A stretch of 64,000 bases of DNA from Lampropedia hyalina DSM 16112. Lineage in GTDB: Bacteria; Pseudomonadota; Gammaproteobacteria; Burkholderiales; Burkholderiaceae_C. Numbering within the stretch: the stretch's first letter is position 1; each line of letters begins with the position of its first letter. The stretch spans positions 1-64,000 of the forward strand of contig NZ_FQUZ01000012.1 of the NCBI RefSeq assembly GCF_900129055.1, read 5' to 3'. Below the pieces are notes generated by a model. That model saw nothing but the letters and a program-made list of their open reading frames with translations, ran no database searches and was not told where the DNA came from. Below are positions 51,380 to 60,808 of this stretch, piece by piece. A program made the position numbers and the translations under genes.

Positions 51380-53041
51380 ATGAAGATCATCATCCTCGGT
51401 GCCGGGCGTGTCGGGCAGGCGGTGGCCGACAGCCTGGTGATCGAACGCAACGACATCACCGTCATCGACACCGACCGCGAACGCCTGCGCGAGCTGGAGT
51501 TGCGTTACGACCTGCGCGGCGTGCTGGGCAATGGCGTGGACCCGGCGGTGCTGGCCGAGGCGGGCGCGAACGATACCGAACTGCTGATTGCCTGCGCCTC
51601 CAGCGACGAGACCAACCTGGTGTGCTGCAAGGTGGCGCAGCAGGTGTTCCGCATTCCCACGCGCATTGCCCGCCTGCGCTCCAATGCCTGGCGCAGTGGT
51701 GACGAACTGCTGGGGCCGGAGGGCTTTGCGGTGAGCTGTGCCCTCAAGCCGGAAGACTCGCTGATGCGCTACGTCAGCAAGCTGGTGGAGTTTCCCGGAG
51801 CCTTGCAGGTGCGCGAGTTTGCGCATGGCCGCGCGCTGCTGGTGTCGGTGCGTGCGCGTGCCACCGCGCCGATGGTGGGGCGCACGATTGCCGAAATCCG
51901 TGCCCAGATGCCCACTTTGCCCATGCGCATCGTGGCCATCTACCGCCGCTATGCCGAGCAGCCCGACCGCTTCATCCACAGCAATGGTGACACCCGCATC
52001 GAGCCGGACGACGAAGTGTTCGTGCTGGCCGCGCGGCAGGACATTGCGGGCATTCTGCTGCTGCTCAACAAGCCGGTGCAGGCCCCGGTGCCGACGGTGC
52101 GGCGCATCATGATTGTCGATGGCGGCATCGTCGCACTGAAGCTGGCGCAGACCCTGACCCAGCATCGCAAGGGCTACTACCGCATCAAGGTGGTGGAGCG
52201 CGACGAGGAGATGAGCATCGCATTGTCGAGCCAGATGCCCGACGATGTGCTGCTGTTCCGCGCTGAAGGCACGGACGAGAGCTTTCTGGAAGAGGAGTCG
52301 GTGGAAGAAACCGACCTGCTGCTGGCCCTGTCCAACGACGACGAGAACAACATCATGACCTGCCTGCTGGCCAAGCGCATGGGCGCGCGCCGGGTGCTGG
52401 CCCTCATCAACCAGCGCAGCTACGCCGACCTGATGCACGGCACGCAGATCGACATTGCGCTCACGCCCGCACAGGCCATGCTGGGCGAGTTGCTGACCTA
52501 TGTGCGCCAGGGCGACGTGCAGGCCGTGCACAGTCTGCGCAAGGGCGTGGCCGAAGCCCTGGAGATCGTGGTGCGCGGCGATGCCAGAACCTCGCGGGTG
52601 ATCGGCAAGAAAGTCGGCGAACTCAAACTGCCGCGCGACGTGCATCTGGGCCTGATTGCCCGTGGACTGGAAGCCCTGGATGCCCAGCGCACCGCACCGT
52701 GCGCCCTGCCGGTGACTGCGCCGCCGGTGCCGGACGTACCCCCCGTGCCCGCCTCACCCGTGGCGGCGGCGGTCGCGGCATCGGCGGGCGGCACTTCCTC
52801 TGCCGCAGCCACCAGCCCTGCCGTGCCACTGGTTGCAGAAACGCAGAAGGCAGGGCAGGCTGCCGCCGAGGCCCAGGAAGTGCAGAAAATGGCCGCTGCC
52901 CTGGTCTCGCAGGTGCAGGTGATCTTCCCGCACCGCGACACGGTGATTCAGCCCAACGACCACATCGTGTTCTTCGTGCCGCACAAACGCCTGGTGCGCG
53001 AGGTGGAGAAAGCCTTCAGCGTCAAGCCCACGTTCTTCTGA
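51380..53041 (+). CDS. trkA: Trk potassium uptake protein TrkA, with a long insertion
   Basis: A 553-residue cytosolic regulator of TrkH with two RCK units: first Rossmann motif IIILGAGRVGQAVADSL (3-19) with DTD acid, second near RIMIVDGGIVALKLAQTL (about 244), each followed by a TrkA-C lobe. About 95 residues longer than E. coli TrkA because a low-complexity Ala/Pro segment (roughly 440-510; PVPDVPPVPASPVAAAVA) interrupts the second C lobe, which resumes at VQVIFPHRDTVIQPND. It starts 97 bp after the thioesterase and is followed at once by trkH. Confidence 0.9.
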   Translation: MKIIILGAGRVGQAVADSLVIERNDITVIDTDRERLRELELRYDLRGVLGNGVDPAVLAEAGANDTELLIACASSDETNLVCCKVAQQVFRIPTRIARLRSNAWRSGDELLGPEGFAVSCALKPEDSLMRYVSKLVEFPGALQVREFAHGRALLVSVRARATAPMVGRTIAEIRAQMPTLPMRIVAIYRRYAEQPDRFIHSNGDTRIEPDDEVFVLAARQDIAGILLLLNKPVQAPVPTVRRIMIVDGGIVALKLAQTLTQHRKGYYRIKVVERDEEMSIALSSQMPDDVLLFRAEGTDESFLEEESVEETDLLLALSNDDENNIMTCLLAKRMGARRVLALINQRSYADLMHGTQIDIALTPAQAMLGELLTYVRQGDVQAVHSLRKGVAEALEIVVRGDARTSRVIGKKVGELKLPRDVHLGLIARGLEALDAQRTAPCALPVTAPPVPDVPPVPASPVAAAVAASAGGTSSAAATSPAVPLVAETQKAGQAAAEAQEVQKMAAALVSQVQVIFPHRDTVIQPNDHIVFFVPHKRLVREVEKAFSVKPTFF

Positions 53042-53042
53042 C

Positions 53043-54536
53043 ATGCCCATCGACTCCATCGCCTCTTCCAGCCATACCCGCCCCGTGATGCGCCTGCTCG
53101 GTGCCTTGCTGGGCGGATTCGCACTGGCCATGCTGGTGCCGCTGGCCGCTTCGCTGGTGCTGCACGAAGGGCTGTGGCCGCAGTATCTGGCTTCCATGCT
53201 GCTGTGTCTGGCCGTGGGGCTGGGTGTGTTTCTGCGCCTGCGCCACGACCGGCGCGAGTTGCAGCCCAGCCACGGCATTTTGCTGGTGGCGGCGGTGTGG
53301 CTGGTGTTGCCGCTGTTTGCGGCCGTGCCGTTCATGCTGGTGAGTGCGCGGCTGGAATCGCTGGACATCTCTTTCACCCACGCCTATTTCGAGGCGGTGT
53401 CTGGCCTGACCACCACCGGCTCCACGGTGCTCAGTGGCCTGGATGCCCTGCCGGTTTCGCTGAACATCTGGCGCACCTTCATGCAGTGGATTGGCGGCAT
53501 GGGGATTCTGATTCTGGCCGTGGCCATTCTGCCGATGCTGGGCGTGGGGGGCAGTCAGCTCTTCAAGGCCGAAATCGCCGGGCCGGTCAAGGACACCCGC
53601 CTGACCCCGCGCATCGCCCAGACCGCCAGCGGCCTGTGGGTGGTGTATGTGCTGATGTCGCTGGCCTGCTTCCTCGCCTACTGGGCCGGTGGCATGTTGC
53701 CGCTGGACGCGCTGATGCACATGTTCACCACCGTCAGCCTGGGCGGCTCCTCGCCGCACGAAGCCAGTTTCGGCTATTTTGAATCGCCGCTGCTGGAGCT
53801 GATCGCCATCTTTTTCATGATGGTGGCCAGTTGCAACTTCGCCCTGTACTTTGTGGCCTTGCGCAAGCGCAGCCTGCGGGGTTTCTGGAAAGACCTGGAA
53901 GTGCGTGCCACCCTGGCCACGCTGGTGGCCGGTGGGCTGCTGGCGGCCCTGATCCTGTGGCTCAAGGGCAGCTACAGCGTGCTGGACTCCCTGCGCTTTG
54001 GCATCTTCAACGCCATTTCCATGGCCACCACCACCGGCTATGCCACCACCGACTTCCTGCTCTGGCCGCTGTTCGTGCCGCTGCTGATGCTGCTGCTGTC
54101 GGGCTTCGCCACCAGCGCGGGTTCCACCGGCGGAGGGGTGAAGATGGTCCGGGTGCTGATTCTGGTGCAGCAGGGTACACGCGAATTGGTGCAGCTCGTG
54201 CATCCGCGTGCCGTCAAGCCGGTGCGGCTGGGGCAGACCATTGTGGAAAACCGCATCATCTTCTCGGTGCTGGCCTTCATTCTGTTCTACTGGCTCACCA
54301 TCATGGTGCTGGGCATGGCCCTGGTGCTGTCCGATCTGGACCTGATTACCGCCTTCTCGGCCGTGATTGCCAGCCTGCACTGCGTGGGGCCGGGGCTTGG
54401 AATGGTCGGCCCCGCCTCCACCTATGCCGATCTGAACACTTTCCAGACCTGGGTCTGCACCCTGGCCATGCTGCTGGGGCGGCTGGAAATCCTCAGTTTC
54501 ATGGCCTTGCTGCTGCCTTCCTTCTGGCGGCGTTAG
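53043..54536 (+). CDS. trkH: Trk potassium transporter TrkH
   Basis: A 497-residue membrane protein with four pore repeats recognisable as filter segments: SGLTTTGSTVL, FTTVSLGGSS, MATTTGYATTD and SLHCVGPGLGMVG, with GSTGGGVKMVR in the gating loop. It imports K+ when TrkA binds nucleotide. ATG 53043 is one base after the trkA stop, so the two are cotranscribed. Confidence 0.94.
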   Translation: MPIDSIASSSHTRPVMRLLGALLGGFALAMLVPLAASLVLHEGLWPQYLASMLLCLAVGLGVFLRLRHDRRELQPSHGILLVAAVWLVLPLFAAVPFMLVSARLESLDISFTHAYFEAVSGLTTTGSTVLSGLDALPVSLNIWRTFMQWIGGMGILILAVAILPMLGVGGSQLFKAEIAGPVKDTRLTPRIAQTASGLWVVYVLMSLACFLAYWAGGMLPLDALMHMFTTVSLGGSSPHEASFGYFESPLLELIAIFFMMVASCNFALYFVALRKRSLRGFWKDLEVRATLATLVAGGLLAALILWLKGSYSVLDSLRFGIFNAISMATTTGYATTDFLLWPLFVPLLMLLLSGFATSAGSTGGGVKMVRVLILVQQGTRELVQLVHPRAVKPVRLGQTIVENRIIFSVLAFILFYWLTIMVLGMALVLSDLDLITAFSAVIASLHCVGPGLGMVGPASTYADLNTFQTWVCTLAMLLGRLEILSFMALLLPSFWRR

Positions 54537-54611
54537 GCCAATGCTCGCCGCAGCGGGCCGTGGCCCAACAGCCCCTACAATCCTCCCATTCATTTTTGGA
54601 CTGACTCTTCT

Positions 54612-55904
54612 ATGGTTCCCCACCTTGTGACCGCCCTGACCGGCCCCATCAGCGAACTGGAACAACGCGTTCTGGAGTCCGTTCCAGCCATTGAACGCTG
54701 GTTCCGGCTGGAGTGGATGGAGCACACGCCACCGTTCTACTCGTCGGTGGATTTGCGCAACGCGGGCTTCAAGGTCGCCCCCATCGACACCAACCTGTTC
54801 CCCGGTGGCTGGAACAACCTCACGCCCGAGATGCTGCCGCTGGCCGTGCAGGCCGCGATGGCGGCCATCGAGAAAATCTGCCCGGAAGCACGCAACCTGC
54901 TGCTCATCCCGGAGAACCACACGCGCAACCCCTACTACCTGATGAACGTGGCGCAGTTGCAGCTGATCTTCCAGTCGGCCGGGCTGAACGTGCGCATCGG
55001 CTCCATCAACCCGGACATCACCCAGAACACCGAAGTGCGCCTGCCCAATGGCGAATCCCTGTTGCTGGAGCCGGTGAACCGCAGCCAGTACCGGCTGGAA
55101 CTCAAGGGGTTCGACCCCTGTACCATCCTGCTCAACAACGACCTCTCGGCTGGCCCCCCAGGCATTCTGGAAGACCTGCACGAGCAGTTCCTGCTGCCGC
55201 CCATCCACGCAGGCTGGAGCGTGCGCCGCAAGACCATCCACTTCAAGGCCTATGAAGAAGTGGCCAAACGCTTTGGCAAGATGCTGGGCATCGACCCCTG
55301 GCTCATCAACCCGCTGTTCGAGTCGGCACAGCAGGTCGATTTTGCCCAGGGGCAGGGCATCGAGGCCCTGCAAGACAGCGTCACCGCCGTGCTCGCCAAG
55401 GTGCGCCGCAAGTACAAGGAATACGGCATTGCCGAAAAGCCCTTCGCCGTCATCAAGGCCGACAACGGCACCTACGGCATGGGCGTGATGACCGTGCAGG
55501 ATGCCAGCGAACTCGACAGCATCAACCGCCGCACCAAGAACAAGATGTCGGTCGTCAAGGACGGCCAGCAGACCTCCGACTTCATCGTGCAGGAGGGCGT
55601 GCTCACCATTGAGAACATCGGCGGCGCGACCGCCGAACCCGTGGTGTACATGATGGACCGCTATGTGGTTGGCGGCTTCTACCGCACTCACGCCAGCAAG
55701 GGCGCGGACGAAAACCTCAACGCCCCCGGTGCCACCTTCCTGCCGCTGGCCTTCGAGCCGGAACATGTGCTCGATGCCCAGGGCCACCCCACTGCACACA
55801 TCCCCAACCGCTTCTACATGTACGGCGTGATTGGCCGCCTGGCCATGCTGGCCGCCAGCTATGAACTGGAAAAAACCGATCCCAACGCAGAGGTTTACGC
55901 CTGA
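54612..55904 (+). CDS. gshA: Glutamate-cysteine ligase (betaproteobacterial type)
   Basis: A 430-residue GshA of the class found in many beta- and some gammaproteobacteria: WMEHTPPFYSSVDLRNAGFK, APIDTNLFPGGWNNL, IPENHTRNPYYLMNV, KADNGTYGMGVMTV (ATP-grasp-like) and FYMYGVIGRLAMLAASYELE. It makes gamma-glutamylcysteine, the first step to glutathione. In many relatives gshB follows directly; here the next gene is a convergent LysR overlapping by 10 bp, so gshB lies elsewhere. Confidence 0.92.
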   Translation: MVPHLVTALTGPISELEQRVLESVPAIERWFRLEWMEHTPPFYSSVDLRNAGFKVAPIDTNLFPGGWNNLTPEMLPLAVQAAMAAIEKICPEARNLLLIPENHTRNPYYLMNVAQLQLIFQSAGLNVRIGSINPDITQNTEVRLPNGESLLLEPVNRSQYRLELKGFDPCTILLNNDLSAGPPGILEDLHEQFLLPPIHAGWSVRRKTIHFKAYEEVAKRFGKMLGIDPWLINPLFESAQQVDFAQGQGIEALQDSVTAVLAKVRRKYKEYGIAEKPFAVIKADNGTYGMGVMTVQDASELDSINRRTKNKMSVVKDGQQTSDFIVQEGVLTIENIGGATAEPVVYMMDRYVVGGFYRTHASKGADENLNAPGATFLPLAFEPEHVLDAQGHPTAHIPNRFYMYGVIGRLAMLAASYELEKTDPNAEVYA

Positions 55905-56815
55905 TGCCCTGGTTTCTGCGCCGGTGATGATGCCGGTGGCAGACACGCCTGCAAGAACTCGATGAAGGCCCGCACCTTGGGGGTCAGGTAATGTCTGGAC
56001 GGATAGATGGCATAGATGGGCAGTGCGTCGGTGTGCCAGTCGTCCAGCACCGTTTGCAGGCGGCCTGCATCCAGATCGGCGGCCACATACGGGCGGGGGA
56101 TGAGGCTCAGGCCAAAGCCAGCCCGCAGCGCATCCATGATTGCCAGGCTGGACGAGACGCTGTAGCGTGCATCGATTGGCACGGTTTCGACGCGGTCTTG
56201 CTGCCGGAACGTCCAGACATCCGAACGCGCCAGACTGAAGCGGATGCAGTGGTGCTCTGCCAGCTCGGACGGGGTGGCGGGTCGGCCATGCCGCTCCAGA
56301 TAGGCCGCAGCGGCGCACACGGCATAGGGCATGGCCGTCAGCTTGCGGGCAATCAGGCCGGAATCTTCCAGCTCCCGGCTGCCGCGAATGGCCAGATCGA
56401 AGCCATCGCGTACCAGATCGACCTGGGTGTCGCTGAGGTCCAGCTCCAGCGTCAAGTGCGGATGGCGTGCCAGAAACGCCGGAATCGCCGAGGAAAACTG
56501 TGTCATGGCCAAGGTCAGCGGCGCGCTGACCCGCAGCACACCGACAGGCTCCAGCTTGGCCTGGCACAAAAGCTGTTCGCCTTCGGCCAGGGTGTCCAGC
56601 CCCTGCTGGACGTGTGCCAGATACAGCGCGCCCTCGCCCGTGAGCGAAACGCGCCGGGTGGTGCGCTGGAACAGGCGGGTGCCGAGGTGGGCTTCCAGTT
56701 CCGCCACGTTCTTGCTGATGGCCGCAGGCGACAGCCCCAGCCGCCGCCCGGCAGCGGCAAAACTGTTCTGTTCCGCGACCTGGCGGAACACCTGCAAGGC
56801 AATGTATCGATCCAT
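55895..56815 (-). CDS. LysR-family transcriptional regulator
   Basis: A 306-residue LTTR of the CrgA/DmlR-like group: MDRYIALQVFRQVAEQNSF, AAGRRLGLSPAAISKNVAELE (HTH) and LGTRLFQRTTRRVSLTGEG, then the effector domain (VDLVRDGFDLAIRGS; GFGLSLIPRPYVAADL). Its 3' end overlaps gshA by 10 bp in convergent orientation. Its upstream side is a cluster of palindromic repeats, so any divergent target has probably been displaced. Confidence 0.9.
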   Translation of the reverse strand: MDRYIALQVFRQVAEQNSFAAAGRRLGLSPAAISKNVAELEAHLGTRLFQRTTRRVSLTGEGALYLAHVQQGLDTLAEGEQLLCQAKLEPVGVLRVSAPLTLAMTQFSSAIPAFLARHPHLTLELDLSDTQVDLVRDGFDLAIRGSRELEDSGLIARKLTAMPYAVCAAAAYLERHGRPATPSELAEHHCIRFSLARSDVWTFRQQDRVETVPIDARYSVSSSLAIMDALRAGFGLSLIPRPYVAADLDAGRLQTVLDDWHTDALPIYAIYPSRHYLTPKVRAFIEFLQACLPPASSPAQKPGHQA

Positions 56816-56826
56816 GACAGTCCTTT

Positions 56827-56989
56827 AGGAAACGCTGAATCATTCCTCCCGGCCGCCGCATCCCCCTCTCGGGCGGTCTGCTGCGTTGGCTTTTGGGGTC
56901 AATAGCACCACTATTGACCCCAAAAACCGCCTTGCAGCCCATCCCGATAGGGGGCGCGGCGACTCGGGCGGAATGATTCAGCGTTTCCT
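56827..56989. repeat. MITE-like palindromic element, family 3
   Basis: Perfect 20-bp terminal inverted repeats (AGGAAACGCTGAATCATTCC, 56827-56846 and 56970-56989) enclose a 163-bp unit with a perfect inner hairpin (TTTTGGGGTCAATAG / CTATTGACCCCAAAA, 56891-56925). The inner motif GGTCAATAG recurs in the element at 57288. No transposase. Confidence 0.85.
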
Positions 56990-57065
56990 TTATTGATTTC
57001 TGATGGTGAATAATATCTTTGCTGTAACGCGGATTATCATTTTTCAGTGCATTGACTATGCTGAC

Positions 57066-57143
57066 GGAAGGTCTGCAAAACCCTTCGCGCGCTGCATCCA
57101 CCACAACGGCCCGCGCTTTCCAGCAGCGTTTTGCAGACATTCC
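57066..57143. repeat. Palindromic element, family 4, short copy
   Basis: GGAAGGTCTGCAAAACCC (57066-57083) is answered by GTTTTGCAGACATTCC near 57128-57143. It shares its terminal sequence with the longer copy at 57288-57456. Confidence 0.65.
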
Positions 57144-57170
57144 TTGGGACGAATGCCGCTTGCTTATCGC

Positions 57171-57276
57171 CGTCATTCCGGCGAAGGCCGCAATCCAGTG
57201 ACGACATGGAGAAAAAACACGTTCGTTTCTCCTGGTTTGCTTTGTCACTGGATTGCCGGGTCAAGCCCGGAATGAC
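57171..57276. repeat. MITE-like palindromic element, family 1, copy 2
   Basis: Arms CGTCATTCCGGCGAAGGCCG... (57171-57202) and ...CCCGGAATGACG (57244-57276), nearly identical to the copy at 41452 including the spacer. It is nested between family-4 elements. Confidence 0.85.
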
Positions 57277-57287
57277 GGGAAACAGGC

Positions 57288-57456
57288 TTAAGGAAGGTCT
57301 GCAAAACCCTTGCGGTAAGCCCGCGCCCGCCAGTGGGATGCAGCGCAAGGCGGATTTTGCGGTCAATAGCGGGGCTATTGACCGCAAAAGCCAACGCAGC
57401 GATGCGCCCAGTGGCGGGATGCGGGCGGCGCAACGGGTTTTGCATACCTTCCTTAA
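57288..57456. repeat. MITE-like palindromic element, family 4, long copy
   Basis: Terminal repeats TTAAGGAAGGTCTGCAAAAC (57288 on) and GTTTTGCATACCTTCCTTAA (ending 57456) enclose 169 bp with inner hairpin TTTTGCGGTCAATAG / CTATTGACCGCAAAA (57355-57389). The same inner-hairpin design as family 3 suggests a common origin. Confidence 0.8.
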
Positions 57457-57504
57457 GTAAGTGCCATTCTCCTTAGGACATCTCCACTGCAAAGAAATCT
57501 TCCC

Positions 57505-57696
57505 ATGAGCCATCCTTCGATTCACCCCGCGATTGCCCTGATCCAGCAGCGGTTTTCGGCCAATCACTTCGACCCCACGCATGCCCTGGGCGAGGGCGAC
57601 ATTCCGGCTCTGCTGGTGGCCGTGGGGCAGGCGGCACCCGGCAACTGGCCGCAAAAACCCCGCCGTCCACTCGCGCAGGTGCTGGAAATCCTGTGA
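57505..57696 (+). pseudogene. Nitroreductase N-terminal remnant
   Basis: A 63-residue frame whose opening (AIALIQQRFSANHFDPTHAL, then GEGDIPALLVAVGQAAPGNW) resembles the N-terminus of NAD(P)H nitroreductases (LIxxRxSxxxFDP...APSxxNxQ). It stops after LAQVLEIL, so the FMN-binding remainder is missing. Its stop overlaps the GTG start of the EamA gene, so it may still be translated as a leader. Probably a deletion remnant. Confidence 0.5.
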
Positions 57697-58580
57697 AAAA
57701 CCACCATGCCGATCTGCTGCTCACGGCCATCGCGCCCGCCATCTGGGGCAGCACCTACCTCGTCACCACCGAGTATCTGGCCGGATTCTCGCCGCTGCTG
57801 CTGGCCTTGCTGCGCGCCCTGCCTGCTGGCCTGTTGCTGCTGCTGTGGGCACGCCAGTGGCCCAGTGGCATCTGGTGGTGGCGTGTGCTGGTGCTGTGGG
57901 CCTTGAACTTTGCGGTGTTCTGGAGCCTGTTGTTTGTGGCGGCCTATCGCCTGCCCGGTGGCGTGGCGGCCACGGTCGGGGCGGTGCAGCCGCTGATCGT
58001 GCTGGGGCTGGCCGCCGCACTGCTGGGAGTGCCGCTGCACCGGCGTGCCGTGCTGGCGGCACTGGCCGGATTGGCGGGCGTGGCATGGCTGGTGCTGACC
58101 CCCGATGCCCGCCTCGGTGCCATCGGCATTGCCGCCGCGCTGGGTGGGGCCGTGTCGATGGCCTGTGGCACGGTGCTCACGCGCAAATGGCAGCCACCGG
58201 TGCCGTTGCTCACATTCACCGCCTGGCAACTGACGGCGGGCGGGCTGTTGCTGTGGCCGCTGGTGTGGTGGCTTGCACCACCCATGCCCGTGCTGAGCCT
58301 GGCCAACGGCCTGGCCCTCATCTGGCTGGGGCTGGTGGGTGCGGCCCTGACCTATGTGCTCTGGTTTCGCGGCATTGCCCCGCTTGGCCCGAATGCCGTG
58401 GCTCCACTGGGCTTTCTCAGCCCGGCCACGGCAGTCGTGCTGGGCTGGCTGTGTCTTGGCCAGTCGCTGACCGGTCTGCAACTGCTGGGAATGCTGGTGG
58501 TGTTCGGCAGCATCGGCCTGGCGCAGCGGGCAGCAGTACCGGCCAGAACGGACGGGACACAGGGTGAAATGCACCGATAA
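57693..58580 (+). CDS. EamA/DMT-family exporter
   Basis: A 295-residue drug/metabolite transporter with ten helices in two EamA halves: LTAIAPAIWGSTYLVTTEYL opening, GGVAATVGAVQPLIVLGLAA, and ALTYVLWFRGIAPLGPNAVA with PATAVVLGWLCLGQSLT in the second half. The pattern fits YedA/RhtA-like exporters of amino acids or metabolites. The GTG start (57693) overlaps the upstream remnant's stop (GTGA). Confidence 0.88.
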   Translation: MKNHHADLLLTAIAPAIWGSTYLVTTEYLAGFSPLLLALLRALPAGLLLLLWARQWPSGIWWWRVLVLWALNFAVFWSLLFVAAYRLPGGVAATVGAVQPLIVLGLAAALLGVPLHRRAVLAALAGLAGVAWLVLTPDARLGAIGIAAALGGAVSMACGTVLTRKWQPPVPLLTFTAWQLTAGGLLLWPLVWWLAPPMPVLSLANGLALIWLGLVGAALTYVLWFRGIAPLGPNAVAPLGFLSPATAVVLGWLCLGQSLTGLQLLGMLVVFGSIGLAQRAAVPARTDGTQGEMHR

Positions 58581-58616
58581 TCGGCAGCCTGTCTCGGTCT
58601 TCACCCATTCCATCCC

Positions 58617-59705
58617 ATGATTCTGGTCACCGGCGGCGCAGGCTTTATCGGCGCAAACTTCGTTCTGGACTGGCTCGCACACAGCGACGAGCCGGTGCTC
58701 ACCCTCGACAAGCTCACCTACGCGGGCAATCTGGAGAATCTGCGCAGCCTCGAAGGCGATGCCCGCCATGTATTCGTGCAGGGCGACATTGCCGATGCCG
58801 CGCTGGTTCCCGCGCTGCTGGCGCAGTACCGCCCCCGTGCCATCGTCCACTTTGCGGCAGAAAGCCATGTGGACCGCTCCATCCACGGCCCGGCGGACTT
58901 CATCCAGACCAACATCGTCGGCACCTTCAACCTGCTGGAAGCCGCCCGCCAGCACTGGCTCACGCTGGAAGGCGCGCACAGGCAGGCGTTCCGCTTCCTG
59001 CACGTCTCCACCGACGAGGTCTATGGCACGCTGTCGGCCAGCGACCCGGCCTTCACCGAAACCAAGGCCTACGAACCCAACAGCCCGTACAGTGCCAGCA
59101 AGGCCGCCAGCGACCACCTGGTGCGCGCCTGGTTCCACACTTACGGCCTGCCGGTGCTCACAACCAATTGCAGCAACAACTACGGGCCGCACCACTTCCC
59201 GGAAAAACTCATCCCGCTGGTCATCACCCACGCGCTGGCAGGCAAGCCTCTGCCAATCTACGGCGATGGCCTGCAAATCCGCGACTGGCTCTACGTCAAA
59301 GACCATTGCAGCGGCATCCGCCGCGTGCTGGAAGCGGGCACACCGGGCGAGACCTACAACATCGGCGGCCACAACGAAATGGCCAACATCGACATCGTGC
59401 AGCGCATCTGCGCCCTGCTGGACGAACTGCGCCCGCGCAGCGACGGCCAGCCCTACGCCCGCCAGATCAGCTACGTCAAGGATCGCCCCGGCCATGACCG
59501 CCGCTATGCCATCGATGCCCGCAAGATGCAGCAGGAACTGGGCTGGACCCCGGCGGAAACCTTCGACAGCGGCATCCGCAAGACCGTGCAGTGGTATCTG
59601 GAACATCCCGACTGGGTGCAGAACGTGCAAAGCGGAGCCTACCGCGACTGGGTCGCCACCCAGTACGGACAGGCCGCACACGCTCAGGAACAGGGCCAGG
59701 CATGA
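58617..59705 (+). CDS. rfbB: dTDP-glucose 4,6-dehydratase
   Basis: A 362-residue extended SDR: NAD motif [19 protein letters not shown] (2-20), [32 protein letters not shown] (catalytic Thr-Asp-Glu), [12 protein letters not shown] (Tyr-x3-Lys) and [15 protein letters not shown]. It makes dTDP-4-keto-6-deoxyglucose for rhamnose and related sugars. rfbA, rfbC and rfbD are not adjacent. Its stop overlaps the queA ATG by 4 bp. Confidence 0.94.
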   Translation: MILVTGGAGFIGANFVLDWLAHSDEPVLTLDKLTYAGNLENLRSLEGDARHVFVQGDIADAALVPALLAQYRPRAIVHFAAESHVDRSIHGPADFIQTNIVGTFNLLEAARQHWLTLEGAHRQAFRFLHVSTDEVYGTLSASDPAFTETKAYEPNSPYSASKAASDHLVRAWFHTYGLPVLTTNCSNNYGPHHFPEKLIPLVITHALAGKPLPIYGDGLQIRDWLYVKDHCSGIRRVLEAGTPGETYNIGGHNEMANIDIVQRICALLDELRPRSDGQPYARQISYVKDRPGHDRRYAIDARKMQQELGWTPAETFDSGIRKTVQWYLEHPDWVQNVQSGAYRDWVATQYGQAAHAQEQGQA

Positions 59706-60808
59706 CCACCCCACAGACACAGCCCCACACCCTCAGCGACTTCGACTATGTGCTGCCGCCGGAACTGATCGCCCAGCACCCCACGGCCCAGCGCAGTGCC
59801 TCGCGCCTGCTCGATGGCCGCCACCTCCCACCTGCCGACCGCCACTTTCACGACCTGCCGCAACTGCTGCAAGCGGGCGATCTGCTCGTCTTCAATGACA
59901 CCCGCGTGGTCAGGGCGCGCATCTTTGGCGAAAAAGCCAGCGGTGGCAAGCTGGAAATCCTTATCGAGCGCGTGCTGGGGGGCGACGAAGTCGCCGTTCA
60001 CCTCAAGGTCAGCAAAAAACCGGCCATCGGTGGCCTGCTGCATCTGGCCGGTGGCCTGCATGATGGCGGCTTCGATGCCGTGCTGCTGGGACGCTACCCG
60101 CATGCCGATGGCCCGCTGTTTCGCCTGCGTCTCATCGGCCCGCCCGATGCCACACCCTGGAGCCTGATGGAGCAGCACGGCCACCTGCCGCTGCCGCCCT
60201 ACATTGCGCGCCAGCAGGCCGCAGATTTCGACCCGGACGAAGCCGAGGACAACGAACGCTACCAGACCGTGTTTGCACGGGAACCCGGTGCCGTGGCCGC
60301 TCCCACCGCCGCGCTGCACTTCGATGCCGCCGTGCTGGAGCAACTGGCGCAGCGCGGCGTGCAACGCGCCAACCTGACCCTGCATGTGGGCGCAGGCACC
60401 TTCCAGCCCGTCAAGACCGAGAACATTGCCGAGCACCGGATGCACAGCGAGTGGTACCACATACCCGCCAGCACCGTACAGGCCATTGCCGACTGCAAGG
60501 CACGCGGCGGGCGCGTCGTGGCCGTGGGCACCACCAGCGTGCGCACCCTGGAATCCTGGGCACGCAGCGGCCAGACCGAGGGCGACACCCAAATCTTCAT
60601 CACCCCCGGCTTCGACTTCCAGGTGGTGGACGTGCTCATCACCAACTTCCACCTGCCCAAGAGCACCCTGATGATGCTGGTCAGTGCCTTCGCCGGTTAC
60701 ACGCACATTCGCCAACTCTACGAACACGCCGTGGCCCAGCAATACCGCTTTTTCAGCTACGGCGACTCCATGCTGCTGGAGCGACAGCCACTGTCGGCCT
60801 CGCGCTGA
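59702..60808 (+). CDS. queA: S-adenosylmethionine:tRNA ribosyltransferase-isomerase QueA
   Basis: A 368-residue Que[15 protein letters not shown] opening, [57 protein letters not shown] and [28 protein letters not shown]. It adds the epoxycyclopentane moiety in queuosine synthesis. ATG 59702 overlaps the rfbB stop. A tgt gene often lies next to queA but is not present here. Confidence 0.94.
   Translation: MTTPQTQPHTLSDFDYVLPPELIAQHPTAQRSASRLLDGRHLPPADRHFHDLPQLLQAGDLLVFNDTRVVRARIFGEKASGGKLEILIERVLGGDEVAVHLKVSKKPAIGGLLHLAGGLHDGGFDAVLLGRYPHADGPLFRLRLIGPPDATPWSLMEQHGHLPLPPYIARQQAADFDPDEAEDNERYQTVFAREPGAVAAPTAALHFDAAVLEQLAQRGVQRANLTLHVGAGTFQPVKTENIAEHRMHSEWYHIPASTVQAIADCKARGGRVVAVGTTSVRTLESWARSGQTEGDTQIFITPGFDFQVVDVLITNFHLPKSTLMMLVSAFAGYTHIRQLYEHAVAQQYRFFSYGDSMLLERQPLSASR

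Noticed and set aside
53022-57248. A very long open frame on the minus strand opposite trkH, gshA and the repeat cluster
   Set aside because: It is antisense to well-supported genes, its translation is compositionally odd (Gln/His/Arg-rich, no domains) and it runs through palindromic repeats; a shadow of GC-rich codon use.
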